Of a stretch of DNA of 64,000 nucleotides, positions 43,901 through 49,632 are shown one piece after another. The stretch is taken from contig NZ_JADBEF010000002.1 in NCBI RefSeq assembly GCF_014873535.1, forward strand, positions 57,364 to 121,363, in the 5' to 3' direction. The stretch's first letter is position 1; every line of letters begins with the position of its first letter. The DNA comes from Nonomuraea africana. GTDB lineage: Bacteria; Actinomycetota; Actinomycetes; Streptosporangiales; Streptosporangiaceae. The notes under the pieces were generated by a model. It saw nothing but the letters and a program-made list of their open reading frames with translations. It searched no databases and had not been told where the DNA came from. The translations under genes and the position numbers were made by a program.

Positions 43901-45231
43901 AGCTCCCACGCCAGGCCGTCACCGTGCAGCCCGCCGCCTCCACCGGGGCTCTGCCACTGGGCGCCCCTGCCGCGCAGGGTCACCTTGGAGCCGCCGAACA
44001 TGTCCGTCTCGACGCCCTCCACCACGCCCCGGACGGTCACCGTCACGCCCGGCTTGGGCGGGTTCTTCGCCGCCGGGCCCGCGAACCGCTCAGCGTTGGC
44101 GGCCGTCACCGGCACGTCGAACGTGACCCGGTCGCCCCGCTGCAGGCTGCTGGGCACGACGGTCTGCGGCGCCGCCGGGACAGGCTCCTGCCGCGCTTGC
44201 GAGGCCTGCTCGGCGGCGAAGAACGCCGCCATTTCCCTGGCTGCGGACTCCTCACGCCGCTGCTCGTCGTCGGTGGCGAGCCTGATGTAGTACTTGGGCT
44301 GGTCGCCGATCGTCAGCGCTGCCGCGCGGTCCTCCGGCCGCAGCGCCTTCTGGTTGTCCTCCGGGACCAAGGTCGCGTCGGGCTGCCGGTTCAGGCTCCG
44401 CAGCGCCTCATCCATCTGCTCGCGCGGCACGTCCGACAGCCGCGCCCGCAGGTCCGTGAGCGACACCCAGCCGCCCGGCTCCCGCTCCAACTCCCGCACC
44501 ATCGCCCGGACACGCTGCTCAACGTCCCCGCCCTGGCCACCGGCCGAAGGGGCGGAGGTCTCGGCTTCCGCGTCGTCGTCGACCGTCACCTTCGCCACGA
44601 GCGCCCGCGCCAGGTCCGCAGCGTTCGGGTCGTCGCGGCGGATGGCGTCGACGAGCGTCGCGAGCTCCTTCTCGGGCAGCAGACGGGCCATGTCGTCGTC
44701 GTCCATGCGCACGTCGACCGGATCGGCCAGGTTGTCTACACCGCCGAGCCGTACCGTCCACCCGCCGCCCTCGGCCGGGGTGACCGTCTGGACGATGCCG
44801 GTCTGCCGGCTCGTCTCGCCGTCCGCGCGGGTGCCGTACAGCAGGACGGGCTGGCCAGGCTTCAGGTCCTTGATCGGGATGCGCCCGTCCGGCGTCGACG
44901 GCGTGAACTCCCGGGCGCCCTTACTGGGCTGCTCGACCGCCATCCCTGTCGCGGCCTGCGCCTTGGCGGTGGGCTCACTGCCGTCCGGCCGCTTCATCAC
45001 CGTCAGGTAGTTGCGGTGGACCTGCTGCACCGAGCCGTTCTGCAGCCGGACCTCGATGCGGCCGCCGCCGACGTTCTTGACCACGGTGCCGCGGCCGCCG
45101 CCCCACACTGATACCAGCGCGTTGGTCTCGATGAAGCGGCCCTTGCGGTCGCGGGGGTGCTGGTCGGCGTCGAACTTGGCTGCCCCGAGCCCGCGGCGTG
45201 CCTTGACATCCCAAACGTCGATCTCGGACAA
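31978..45231 (-). CDS. Giant polyvalent protein: N6-adenine methyltransferase, SNF2/DarB-like helicase, zincin peptidase
   Basis: A single 4417-codon frame. Residues 1-890 begin with FDADQHPRDRKGRFIE, typical of phage head-associated proteins, and contain several small beta-barrels (GDRV-type). An N6-methyltransferase follows, with LEPGSGVGTF (~1150) and NVPFGDYW (1209-1216). The helicase has EVGAGKT (1851-1857), DEAH (2014-2017) and a C-terminal motor with MGTGTNVQARA and QREGRVERQG (~2450). Long linkers with further beta-barrels lead to a zincin motif HELGH at 4069-4073. This matches the polyvalent proteins described by Iyer and colleagues, which phages carry in with their DNA to counter host defence. 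Codons ~897-998 are overlapped by a better-looking ORF in another frame. Confidence 0.75.
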   Translation of the reverse strand: MSEIDVWDVKARRGLGAAKFDADQHPRDRKGRFIETNALVSVWGGGRGTVVKNVGGGRIEVRLQNGSVQQVHRNYLTVMKRPDGSEPTAKAQAATGMAVEQPSKGAREFTPSTPDGRIPIKDLKPGQPVLLYGTRADGETSRQTGIVQTVTPAEGGGWTVRLGGVDNLADPVDVRMDDDDMARLLPEKELATLVDAIRRDDPNAADLARALVAKVTVDDDAEAETSAPSAGGQGGDVEQRVRAMVRELEREPGGWVSLTDLRARLSDVPREQMDEALRSLNRQPDATLVPEDNQKALRPEDRAAALTIGDQPKYYIRLATDDEQRREESAAREMAAFFAAEQASQARQEPVPAAPQTVVPSSLQRGDRVTFDVPVTAANAERFAGPAAKNPPKPGVTVTVRGVVEGVETDMFGGSKVTLRGRGAQWQSPGGGGGLHGDGLAWELDEDHAVHKTGKAGQEQQPRGAVPVPSAPQSGLFSDVGREAQGTEDMFTAHERDQGPRSEPEPAPPAEPAREEAPEGVPEEAAAPEADSETAATGEERAKALSQQAKEAFEARDYGRAMRLTGEAFEAWPDMPQPTRDRMERNRSVIQSHWRRKGSDEDLAAWAGAQLREQPDTVEVTPLLKDLDRGDRVYLPNPGGRGGREVIITNVPEKVGKGPRARGRISYIGPDGRRGSEARSWNARLTVLRGWEPLPQDDGSAAAPDEGGRLERDLSIRPGLLPRDVEQRLATARGRLVEALSGDDYRAVEQAASDYQRELNAAYQGLPRHMPRRDIAQAEITKTNHAVGAARFEWTHSHNELPDPQTLDMTKLSEAELDELGWRARNSPMGTGVSQQILTMLGDEMSRRRAERERGRDEPTQIDTNRDDPATVSSTMGAPKTGPAPTDDSPAEGEDDGDDDERDRESRAPVLADVPTAGVRGAGESGRALPGPGVSGGGPDRRGGGGSGREGSGRGKLRGSGGQAGERADDRPADGAGRRGVPDARARQGERGTAAGVTPAEESFRPSSQEDLAPAGEKAKARANIAAVRTLRALQAEDRPATEEERRILARWSGWGSLPIVFEPRPLVQEQRFRQSDGTPDQAKFERAVKRWESFAPERAELREMLSDAEWRDAEVNTLNAHYTDAAIVSEVWDAVRELGFNGGNVLEPGSGVGTFIGMAPEGAHMTGVELDPTTAGISQALYPDATVRNESFADTRAPANSFDAVVGNVPFGDYWLVDRDYNPERKHSIHNHFILKSLGLTRPGGLVAVITSRYTMDSEDNSARREMARMGDLVGAVRLPSGAHRKAAGTDVVTDLLIFRKRGEGEPAGDTSWINAPITDVNGSPHPINAYFQQHPEQILGELTTGRGQFTDHDVVVKGDRDAAPAMREALDRIVADAQERGATFEQSDEPVERLQLAARHEGHDGALHLNGDGTFSQVKDGRANPANVHPTQVEQLTALLGLRDVARALLAEENSSESDTPRMDELRAELNRRHDDYTRRWGPTSKRANRRFTPKEAKAKADAEGRKVADSEMAATAIGLLRSDPAGAIVFALDDYDPDTDSTRKADIFDHRVVAAKKTITETDDPGEAMAVVIDRFGELRLDEVAKLLGVDGEEEARQRLGNRVYEQPPFYTESGEPYFLPGQRQYVPAADYLSGNVRQKLALAREAAENDPRFALNAAALEEVLPRDLTPGEIDARMGAAWINAATIQEFLRDILNDPSVKVNHAGGSLWEVNGDKDGYEARHTYGTDRKQWSAIEIAESLLRQATIKVTQSTPGGGSVADPAGTIEAQQKAQEMSERFSEWVWEDPDRAERLARVYNDRFNSIVLRSYDGANPALPGLAHGWKPREHQKAAVARIVNEPAVLLAHEVGAGKTAEMVMGAMELRRTGMSRKPAIVVPNHMLEQFTREFLELYPNAKILAAGTKDLEKDKRREFVARAATGDWDAVILTQKAFEKIDMHPDVQRDYRDDELQKLRAAIERAREFGEDSRLLKRLMRQLVQAEEKLKAKLDSKKDEGAVYFEHTGIDYLMVDEAHMYKNLRTPSRIEGAGIDGSGRASDLHMKLHYLRGRSESGRVVTFATGTDIANSVTEAYVMMRYLRPDLLEEAGIDDFDTWAATFGDVITDIELNPDGNGFRQKARFAKFRNVPELLRIYRVFADVKTADDLGLPTPPVRKDANGNRGETIVVPASPEQLEYITDLGHRAEAVRSGNARKWINGVPEEEWDGPIDPDEDRVVEDNMLKISGDGKRAALDMRLLDPGTPQSGGKLEVAAEKIAEIYQHSKDWQYPVRKDDDELHPTPGALQIVFMDQGTPKKKPGKPRGTKVPAEKLKAGQWLNRSGTPTRITGVAWDDERQAFIVSLDSAIGAVDEIIIARGDTLVTVPDPKLGVPDELVDAPAGDGDVSTWAAYDEMKAQLVARGVPENKIRYIHEANTDAQKAKLFEDARTGKIAVLLGSTEKMGTGTNVQARAVALHHMDCPWRPADLAQREGRVERQGNFNQTMHDKDVRIIRYVTEGTFDGYSWQTVERKQKFIAQMKRGTLDVREIEDIGDAALSFAEVKALATGNPYLMDKAKADTELNRLERLDRAHDRNQGNLAQQITRAEQMVQELTADIGEWQEAIAARVDTRGDNFMIKVGDLETDKRADVYEPLLKAVRDVRDGPAAEDRPVQVGELGGHPIYATKTRRYYGDQLFRVIDVGFDFSGGVSSYRGHQLTDGSGNGMLRALENRLAGLEPQIEAADKRIAHLREQVGKMQGAVGKPFAKAGQLAEARERSRLLGEIIKTQSHLDELKGQPDGDAYKAAVTELALLKGRLDELRPAIMPDPATDPDPDLNVSLDDPTPSVHANDDGFAVADVPDSGEGIGDVSPTSENVEEPEGTFRMGTSDQPTPQPEPDEPTTPAPAGAVERATETVEPGDLMPGDRIRVVRTSDGVRRIRTRFGSYLSQSDGRVWEGTIPDGYQPGQPVRLADVIEFEGDQPARYVPEPGPVRLTEPVDRLGTADAATSTDEAARLRDSRAETRQTNMDEQAERRRQMLDEAGGPALVDAVTTFDAIAEAAENGEVPAADAEIAWVRADAALAAAQDGDLDWIRAAQVKTLRQTLADRLVMLGGDPRAAHRRAAEWEQARQEAERAADDGIPEAAPVEDVSVGDRVDTPDGSETVTVEEVTRAGGLTITTERGEDDRRTLRARREGEQVTKRTRPRRQPEIGPAAASDVVVGEWLINDDGHASKIVGIERDGDRIAFDLLDPDGRPMLIEADAGETVTRGRGLRTKRKRTPKPPSERKPRSTITSLPDGTPATRVRLRSDIRKRVLALALEDDENASEQARTAAARLRASQPVSAEQMRALGQRLRALAGGDMPAVQRRSLERAASWVDGSYARLVGYPAPPHEPHRVAPEKANPENLTAGDVIAIPDHAGGPAVTVRVVDAKPVARFPFVTVTVEHDDGRREQRILAAGVDVFLMPDLPADVEPAPAPERRREHITPDRVQPGDTIRVAGTDRKVVSLWKTSGEFDPVEEWAVIAEGGDGGELTLTSRGFPSVLRVGRGEPSTDQSWEAVLDDSGEGRVDPGAVRVGDRISVDAAHGGAAGTVEQLSPLAGPDGTRIGTTALVRTYADDLATMVMLDDDATLQVTRHASGGDNAELRIARQQARRRKVARVRAVRQALGEAELDLYRSAAAAISDELGMRRVHPPEAGDRAWLRSPDLVEDAWKRLDQQAPALQAARALAGGDEAHAAALADRLAPLVAQIHERAAANLTQSILEVDPLPGETHDQALARMLEQFRTDPPTTVDIPLARRLDVEALFGPADEAPAGLPAVQGSLPERLAAFRRALPANLGEVGHRQVTRTVYKPLDLSDLEDGYDPEIEQVTVTVPDVADDDGPGEHAMRHLAVIKAAGAEVDQALTARLNTPEYREAVAGAQAAEKAMWDAERELAKAESEANRHAFANGLNTPDTTHQKVFDRAEREVNKARKAHQAAKLRVAELRRAAALEVLGQVRSFGGARLEYRTGGGQARKESHKPVQAMRRVEDVYPADWVAFLGDQGPVGLAVAKPDIMGGPGRAGYSRDRHTVVLPDTKPDEQFRAGVHELGHAFQHRLPGLREAERAFLWERTSSGEVGHRERGELVSVGMFPGEVGYDGGFPSKYTGRIYPHGGGEVFTTGMEALMGGADYLDDDMRAWLLGVLAMLGTGKDGPGKDPLDGVDLDELSVEELQALLGQVEWNSPAYERIMAQLRGRIIEGDPLEGVNLEELSAEDLADLLGSLDDNYSAARISEVLNRWDAEDQAERERDARIDALVASGEMDREEAWAHVYGVTVEQMEAERRRSAVDEGVPGESVDRRVRRQYDEWVEFQYGQAEAATNGYMVNARGRAAGVDPKSLFSGDWRRVNAYASDELYNWFRANGWQNYTEYVADVLGRDRDVRAARRSREGRRFTR
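36636..36649. repeat. TTYCCATAYGGRAA palindrome, copy 4 (intragenic)
   Basis: TTCCCATACGGAAA lies deep inside the giant gene, far from any start, which supports a stoperator or partition-type role rather than a promoter operator. Confidence 0.6.
42240..42545 (-). CDS. Nested 101-aa gene inside the giant ORF
   Basis: ATG with AGGGAGAAG upstream, in a different frame from the giant ORF on the same strand. Its product is a normal-looking helical protein (IASLARRYWQTYLPQAFAEL, HFLALAYRVEDRIDEVAEDL). The giant frame over the same bases is low complexity (VRGAGESGRALPGPGVSGGG), as expected of a non-coding frame. I recall similar LARRxWxxYLP proteins encoded just before the methylase-helicase gene in Streptomyces elements, with the stop overlapping the next start. 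Here the stop at 42240 is followed directly by the helicase opening, without a start codon. A promoter-like sequence precedes it. Confidence 0.65.
   Translation of the reverse strand: MAMTTSEIASLARRYWQTYLPQAFAELENPDEHFLALAYRVEDRIDEVAEDLAGKAPAGESFEDRVGRLANAQTTARQMVLDEEVFLTPEPGRENEELPPA
42617..42647 (-). promoter_or_regulatory. Promoter-like sequence inside the giant ORF
   Basis: On the minus strand TTGACA (42647-42642) and TACGGT (42622-42617) are 19 bases apart. The stretch is visibly poorer in GC than its surroundings, as intergenic DNA would be. It lies ~70 bases before the nested gene's ATG. Confidence 0.45.
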
Positions 45232-45290
45232 GTCGGCCCCCGTATGCCCCGCGTGTGATGTGTGCGGGGTGCAGGGTGCCGATTCGCGGG

Positions 45291-45299
45291 CTTAACGTC
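45291..45299 (-). promoter_or_regulatory. GACGTTAAG motif upstream of the giant gene
   Basis: Minus-oriented, 60 bases before the ATG at 45231, in the 75-base gap after the preceding membrane-protein gene. Confidence 0.6.
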
Positions 45300-45306
45300 G
45301 CCTCGG

Positions 45307-46200
45307 CTACAGCGGGGGCAGCTCTCGCAGCCGCGCTTCTGCGTGAAGAACGAACTTGCGCAGCTTGTGGGTGAACTCGCTGAGGTTCATGTGTATGTTC
45401 ATCGCCTCTCGGAGCAGGAGAGAGAGACGGGCAAGGCCTGGGTCCGAGGGCAATACGTTCGTTCGCTCCGCAAGGAGTTGGATGTAGGGCTCGGCGTCAT
45501 TGCTCCAGTCGGTGTGGCGCAGCCGTCTAAGCATGCGTTCGGCGAGCGGCAAAAGATCTTCGAGCAGCGTATCTAGAGACCAACCCAAGTCCAGCTGTAC
45601 GAAACGCGGCCGGACGACATCTCTCAGACGGATGAGCTCCCTCCTCACCTCGCCCACATACTCAGCGAACCCTACATGGACCGGATCGTGTCTCCATTGG
45701 TCGATGGCTTCTTGCAGCGCTTGTGCGGCCTCAGGACCGGTCGTCTCGGGCATCCCGGCGGCTCTAAATCTCGCGGCGTCAAGGAATTTCTTGAGGGGTG
45801 GGTCGTCGCTGGCGGGGCTGAAGGGAGTCTCGGCTGGCGGAAGCCTGCACACAAACTCCTGAAGCTGCTTCACCGACTCCGAGAAGAGCGCAATAGCAGC
45901 TCTGCGCTCTGCTCGTTCCGTCATGCGGTGCGACACGTCGTGGAGTATCAGGAGGGCGACAGGCACAGCGAAGAAGAAGGCTGTAACGCTGGTGAGGAGG
46001 TTGGTGACGAAAGGCACGGACGACCAGGCTCCACGCAGGTCGCCGCCCACGCCGACAACGATCAGCACCAGGCCGACGCACCACATGACGACCGAGATCC
46101 GCCGCGTCGAGATGCCAGCCGAACGCCATGACTGGGCAAGGAGCCGAAGCAGCCTGGCGAAGTCGGCGAAGAAGCCAGTCTTGCCCTTGCTGTCGTTCAT
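45307..46200 (-). CDS. Two-helix membrane protein with cytosolic helical domain, possible moron
   Basis: 297 residues from ATG. Two membrane segments (VVMWCVGLVLIVVGVGGDL and VTAFFFAVPVALLILHDVSH) flank a short loop, and the remaining ~200 residues are a soluble helical domain (FSESVKQLQEFVCRLPPAET, TLLEDLLPLAERMLRRLRHT). No family recognised. It separates the portal gene from the giant gene, where a structural role would be odd. By eye it is less GC-rich than its neighbours, like the pentapeptide gene. A membrane-bound exclusion or defence protein is one possibility. Confidence 0.6.
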   Translation of the reverse strand: MNDSKGKTGFFADFARLLRLLAQSWRSAGISTRRISVVMWCVGLVLIVVGVGGDLRGAWSSVPFVTNLLTSVTAFFFAVPVALLILHDVSHRMTERAERRAAIALFSESVKQLQEFVCRLPPAETPFSPASDDPPLKKFLDAARFRAAGMPETTGPEAAQALQEAIDQWRHDPVHVGFAEYVGEVRRELIRLRDVVRPRFVQLDLGWSLDTLLEDLLPLAERMLRRLRHTDWSNDAEPYIQLLAERTNVLPSDPGLARLSLLLREAMNIHMNLSEFTHKLRKFVLHAEARLRELPPL

Positions 46201-46273
46201 GACCCTCCAGATAGACAGGGCCTACCCCTAGCAGCCGGTCATTGGCGCAGGTCAGTGTTGATGCAGAGGTTCG

Positions 46274-48547
46274 TTACCTCGCCAAGGAGACGACAAACCG
46301 CACCCGGCATCGGCAGTTCGCAACCTCCTCGACGGGGCCGTCGAAGTCGCCCGGCCATCGCAGCGCGGCATCGCCGACGTCGAAGGGCACACCAGCACGC
46401 CGCACCTGGCCGTCCGCCTCCAGATGGGAAGGACGCACCTGGCCGTCTCGCCGAGTCCGCCAGGTCGCCGACACCAGGCCGCCGGGCCCCGCAAGGTCGA
46501 CGGCGACGACGTACTCGACAGCGTGGACAAGCCCAGTCGCTCCTTGTACGGCGGCGCGGGCCGCCCACCCCTCCAAGTCAGGAAGTTGGGCGCGCACGTC
46601 GGCCACCAGGCGGTCGATGTCCTTCCCGGCCGCGTCGCCGTCGCGGACCAGGTCTCCGAGGCGGCGGGCCGCGCCGACGATCCCCGCGACGAGCCAATTC
46701 CGCGCCTCCGCCACGGCGGCGTCGATCGCCGCACCGGTGGAAGCGTCGGCCGCTGCTCCGCCCGCGAGGCCTCCCGCCGCGGTGGCCGCGACGGCAGCGA
46801 GCACCGGGGCAAGCACGGCGGCCGCCTCCTCCTGCCACTGGTCGACGTCGGCGACCCGGTCAGCGTCGAGCGGCGCGTCACCCACCCTCGTGTCCGCCTT
46901 GTACTCGGCAACGAAATGGCGGGTGCCCTTGCGCAGCTTGGGAGAGGCGACGCGCGCCGCTGTCCGCTGCACCAGGCGGCGCACCAGCTGCTCGACGGCC
47001 TCCCGTACCCGGATCTCCGCGTCGTCCCGGACATCACCCGCCCCCGAAGGCTGCGGGTGAGCCTTGGTTTCGGCGCCGTCGAGGAACCCCTGCATCATCG
47101 CGAACGCCTGCCCGGTGGCAGGGTCCGACGCGCCGTCTGCCGTCGCGGCCGGGTCGGCAGACGCCTCTTCCCCTGCCGGGTCTTCGCCGGGCGGCTGCTC
47201 GGCGCCTACATCGGTGGCCGCCACGCCTTCCTGAGGCGGGCCGCTGTCGGGGGAGGCGAGTCCGAGCGCGGCCGCGTCCTCGGGCCGGGTCGGAATCGGC
47301 GTCTTACCCATCGCGATGTACAGCGCCCGCGTGTGCGGCAGCTCGAACGGGTCATACTCGGCGATCACCCGATACTCGTCCAGGGTCAGCAGACCTTCCT
47401 TCACCTCCTCGCGGGCTTCGCGCCGGCGGGCCTCGGCCGAACGGCGTAGCACCTCCACCGTGGAGGTGTCGAACTCGCCGCGCACCCTCGCCGCGGACTC
47501 GGCGTTGAACCCGGTCGTCAGGATCCGCATGTGGGGCGGCATCGTGATCGTCCAGAACGTGAACAGCTCCTGCTCGGCGTTGTCCCACGTCCGCCCCGAG
47601 GAGTTGCCGAGTACGGTTTCGCCGACGCCGTACGCGGCCAGGACCTCTTCCTTCGCACGGGCGGCCATGTCGCCGTAGGCCATGTCACGCGGCGTCGCCG
47701 CCAGGTCGACGTAGGAGAGTTTGCCGCCGCCGATCACGGTGAGCTTGCCCGCCTCGGCAGGTCCGCGCCCGAAGCGTTCCTCCAGCTTGCGGGCGTCGCT
47801 CTCGTTGGCGCGCCCCTCGACCGACAGCACGCCACCGGGGCGGCCGTCGTTGAGCATGAAACTGCTGTTGTAGATCTTGGCGAGGAAGTCCTGGTCGACC
47901 GACAGCCCGGCCGCCTGCAGCGGCGTGATGCCCATGTAAGGGTCGGTCGGATGCGGCTTGCGGAACCAGCGGACCCGCTCGGCAGGGATCGGGATACGAG
48001 TCCCGTCCGGGGTGATCGTCTCGTAGTAGCTGAGCAGATCACCGTTCTTGCCCGGCATGGGGCGGGTACGGCCGGGCGGCAGCAGGTCGAGCCTGATCGG
48101 CCGCCCGCGCCGGTCGGAGGTGATTTCAACGAACGCGCCCCGCGGGGAGAGCAGCACCTGGGCCGACAGTCGGTAGCGGAGTTGGCGGCCCGTCTCCAGC
48201 TTGTTCGCCTGGCCGTCGTTGAGCAGCTCGACGAGCGGGTCGTCCTCGACGATTTCGCCGCTCTTGCGGTCGCGGTGCACGTAGTCGAGGTTGGCCTGGT
48301 GCTCGGCGATGCTGTCGACGGCCTTGAACACCCACACGGTTCTCTCGAACGCCTCGGCGACGGCCCGCTCGACCGGCCAGGCGCGCCGCGCGGCCGCCGA
48401 CAGGTTGGACGCCCAGTTGGAGACCGACACGGTCCCGAACCCGCCCATCGAGGAGGCGAGGAGCTGCTTCACCTCAAGGGTGTGGTCGAGTGGGCCGCTC
48501 TTGTTCTCGCGGGGCAGGAGACCGGGGAGGAAGGCTCGGCGTGCCAT
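46274..48547 (-). CDS. Portal protein fused to a MuF-like head-morphogenesis domain
   Basis: 757 residues from ATG. Residues ~60-420 are an HK97-type portal: VWVFKAVDSIAEHQANLDYV, DDPLVELLNDGQANKLETGR, LRYRLSAQVLLSPRGAFVEI, YMGITPLQAAGLSVDQDFLA and AYGVGETVLGNSSGRTWDN. A Pro/Glu-rich linker follows. The C-terminal ~250 residues are MuF-like, ending in WRTRRDGQVRPSHLEADGQV and a CRCRVRF pair. Portals form the ring through which DNA enters; MuF proteins sit inside the head. Fusion of the two is known in actinophages. The next structural gene is over 1 kb away, after a membrane protein. Confidence 0.85.
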   Translation of the reverse strand: MARRAFLPGLLPRENKSGPLDHTLEVKQLLASSMGGFGTVSVSNWASNLSAAARRAWPVERAVAEAFERTVWVFKAVDSIAEHQANLDYVHRDRKSGEIVEDDPLVELLNDGQANKLETGRQLRYRLSAQVLLSPRGAFVEITSDRRGRPIRLDLLPPGRTRPMPGKNGDLLSYYETITPDGTRIPIPAERVRWFRKPHPTDPYMGITPLQAAGLSVDQDFLAKIYNSSFMLNDGRPGGVLSVEGRANESDARKLEERFGRGPAEAGKLTVIGGGKLSYVDLAATPRDMAYGDMAARAKEEVLAAYGVGETVLGNSSGRTWDNAEQELFTFWTITMPPHMRILTTGFNAESAARVRGEFDTSTVEVLRRSAEARRREAREEVKEGLLTLDEYRVIAEYDPFELPHTRALYIAMGKTPIPTRPEDAAALGLASPDSGPPQEGVAATDVGAEQPPGEDPAGEEASADPAATADGASDPATGQAFAMMQGFLDGAETKAHPQPSGAGDVRDDAEIRVREAVEQLVRRLVQRTAARVASPKLRKGTRHFVAEYKADTRVGDAPLDADRVADVDQWQEEAAAVLAPVLAAVAATAAGGLAGGAAADASTGAAIDAAVAEARNWLVAGIVGAARRLGDLVRDGDAAGKDIDRLVADVRAQLPDLEGWAARAAVQGATGLVHAVEYVVAVDLAGPGGLVSATWRTRRDGQVRPSHLEADGQVRRAGVPFDVGDAALRWPGDFDGPVEEVANCRCRVRFVVSLAR

Positions 48548-48557
48548 CAGCGCCGCC

Positions 48558-48773
48558 TCAGCTCGTCCGGCCGGAGGCGAGGAAGCCGCCCGCGACCATC
48601 AGGTAGCCGCCGAGCAGGGCCAGGCCGACGATCGGCTCCCACACGAACGCTGCCACGACAGTAAGCAGCGCGCCGAGGATGAGCAGGCCCAGCCCTGCGA
48701 TGTCGCGCTGGACCCGCCGCCAGTACGCCGCCGGGTCGGGCTGCTCTACGAGCTCATTCGGGTCGAAATCCAC
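48558..48773 (-). CDS. Small two-helix membrane protein
   Basis: 71 residues from GTG at 48773, with GGAGGGG just upstream; the longer GTG at 48830 adds only a His/Gly-rich stretch. Two membrane helices (IAGLGLLILGALLTVVAAFV, WEPIVGLALLGGYLMVAGGF). It ends ten bases before the portal gene. Function unknown. Confidence 0.6.
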   Translation of the reverse strand: MDFDPNELVEQPDPAAYWRRVQRDIAGLGLLILGALLTVVAAFVWEPIVGLALLGGYLMVAGGFLASGRTS

Positions 48774-48846
48774 GTGGGCCCCTCCGTGCCGGTGCCCGCC
48801 GCCGTGGCTGTGGGGCGGGCTCCGGGGCACGGTAGGGGCCCAGATC

Positions 48847-48855
48847 GTTTACGTC
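48847..48855 (-). promoter_or_regulatory. GACGTAAAC motif upstream of the portal operon
   Basis: Minus-oriented, 74 bases before the GTG at 48773; the portal gene follows in the same operon. Confidence 0.55.
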
Positions 48856-48865
48856 GCGCCGGGCG

Positions 48866-49297
48866 TCAGCGGAGCCCGTCCAGGCGGCTGGCCTGCATGC
48901 GGGCGGCCGGTTCGAGCTGGCGGCGCATCTTGCGCCGCTCCCGCAGCTCGCGGGCGACCTTCTCTTTGGCCTGCCGCATGGCGATCTCCTTGGCGGTGGT
49001 GCCGGGTGCAGGCTGGATGCGCCCGGCGCGCTCGCTCTGCTCGCCGCCGACCAGATGGCGGTTGTCTGTGTCGGCCGCGCAGGGCTCCCACACGACCAGA
49101 TCGAATGGCAGCCAGCACTTCATGCACTTGCGGTCGAGCGCCTCGTAGACGAGGCCGTTCTCCTCGAAGTCCTCGAAGTGCTTCAGGTCGTCGGGGAAGC
49201 TGACGAACGGTTTGTCCGCCAACCTCCACATGAGCTCGGGGTCGGCGGGCATCATCCACAACGCGAGGCCCCATACGTGGCCCGGCGGGTAAGGCAT
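48866..49297 (-). CDS. Phage hypothetical protein, Cys-pair and charged helix
   Basis: 143 residues from ATG. Aromatic-rich start (HVWGLALWMMPADPELMWRL), a CMKC pair with a further Cys (possible zinc site) and a long charged helix (AMRQAKEKVARELRERRKMR). It lies between the terminase and portal genes. No family recognised. Confidence 0.6.
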   Translation of the reverse strand: MPYPPGHVWGLALWMMPADPELMWRLADKPFVSFPDDLKHFEDFEENGLVYEALDRKCMKCWLPFDLVVWEPCAADTDNRHLVGGEQSERAGRIQPAPGTTAKEIAMRQAKEKVARELRERRKMRRQLEPAARMQASRLDGLR

Positions 49298-49632
49298 ATG
49301 GCTATCTCTCCCAGCAGTGGGCGCGTCACCCCTCGGCCAGGCGGCGGCGCCGCCGGAGCACCCCCGGGACGGACCGGGACAGGAAAGGGCTCACGGAAGC
49401 GGGGCCAGACCAGCTTTCAAGGTTTGTCCGCAGACGGGTCGGGAAGTCGGAGGGCCCCAAATGGGACTAAGGGCCGCGACAAAAGGTAACGATCACTGTC
49501 AGCTGCCGTAAAGAGTGATCGGACACCGGGAGTGACGCCCCAGGCGGAACATTGGACCGTAACAATCCCGTATCCGTGGCAACCAGAACCGGCTCCCGTG
49601 CGTCCCGATCTTCCTCGCAGCCCGGGGGAGGG
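49298..49632. other. 335-bp intergenic region after the terminase gene
   Basis: No supported gene on either strand. It holds CGATCACT (49490) inverted at AGTGATCG (49514), a perfect 8-bp dyad with a 16-base spacer, which could be an operator or hairpin. No tRNA-like T-loop was found. A packaging (cos or pac) site could lie here, but nothing in the sequence shows it. Confidence 0.4.

Noticed and set aside
49298..49632. Possible tRNA or packaging site in the gap after terminase
   Set aside because: No T-loop or acceptor pairing, and nothing distinguishes a cos or pac site by eye.
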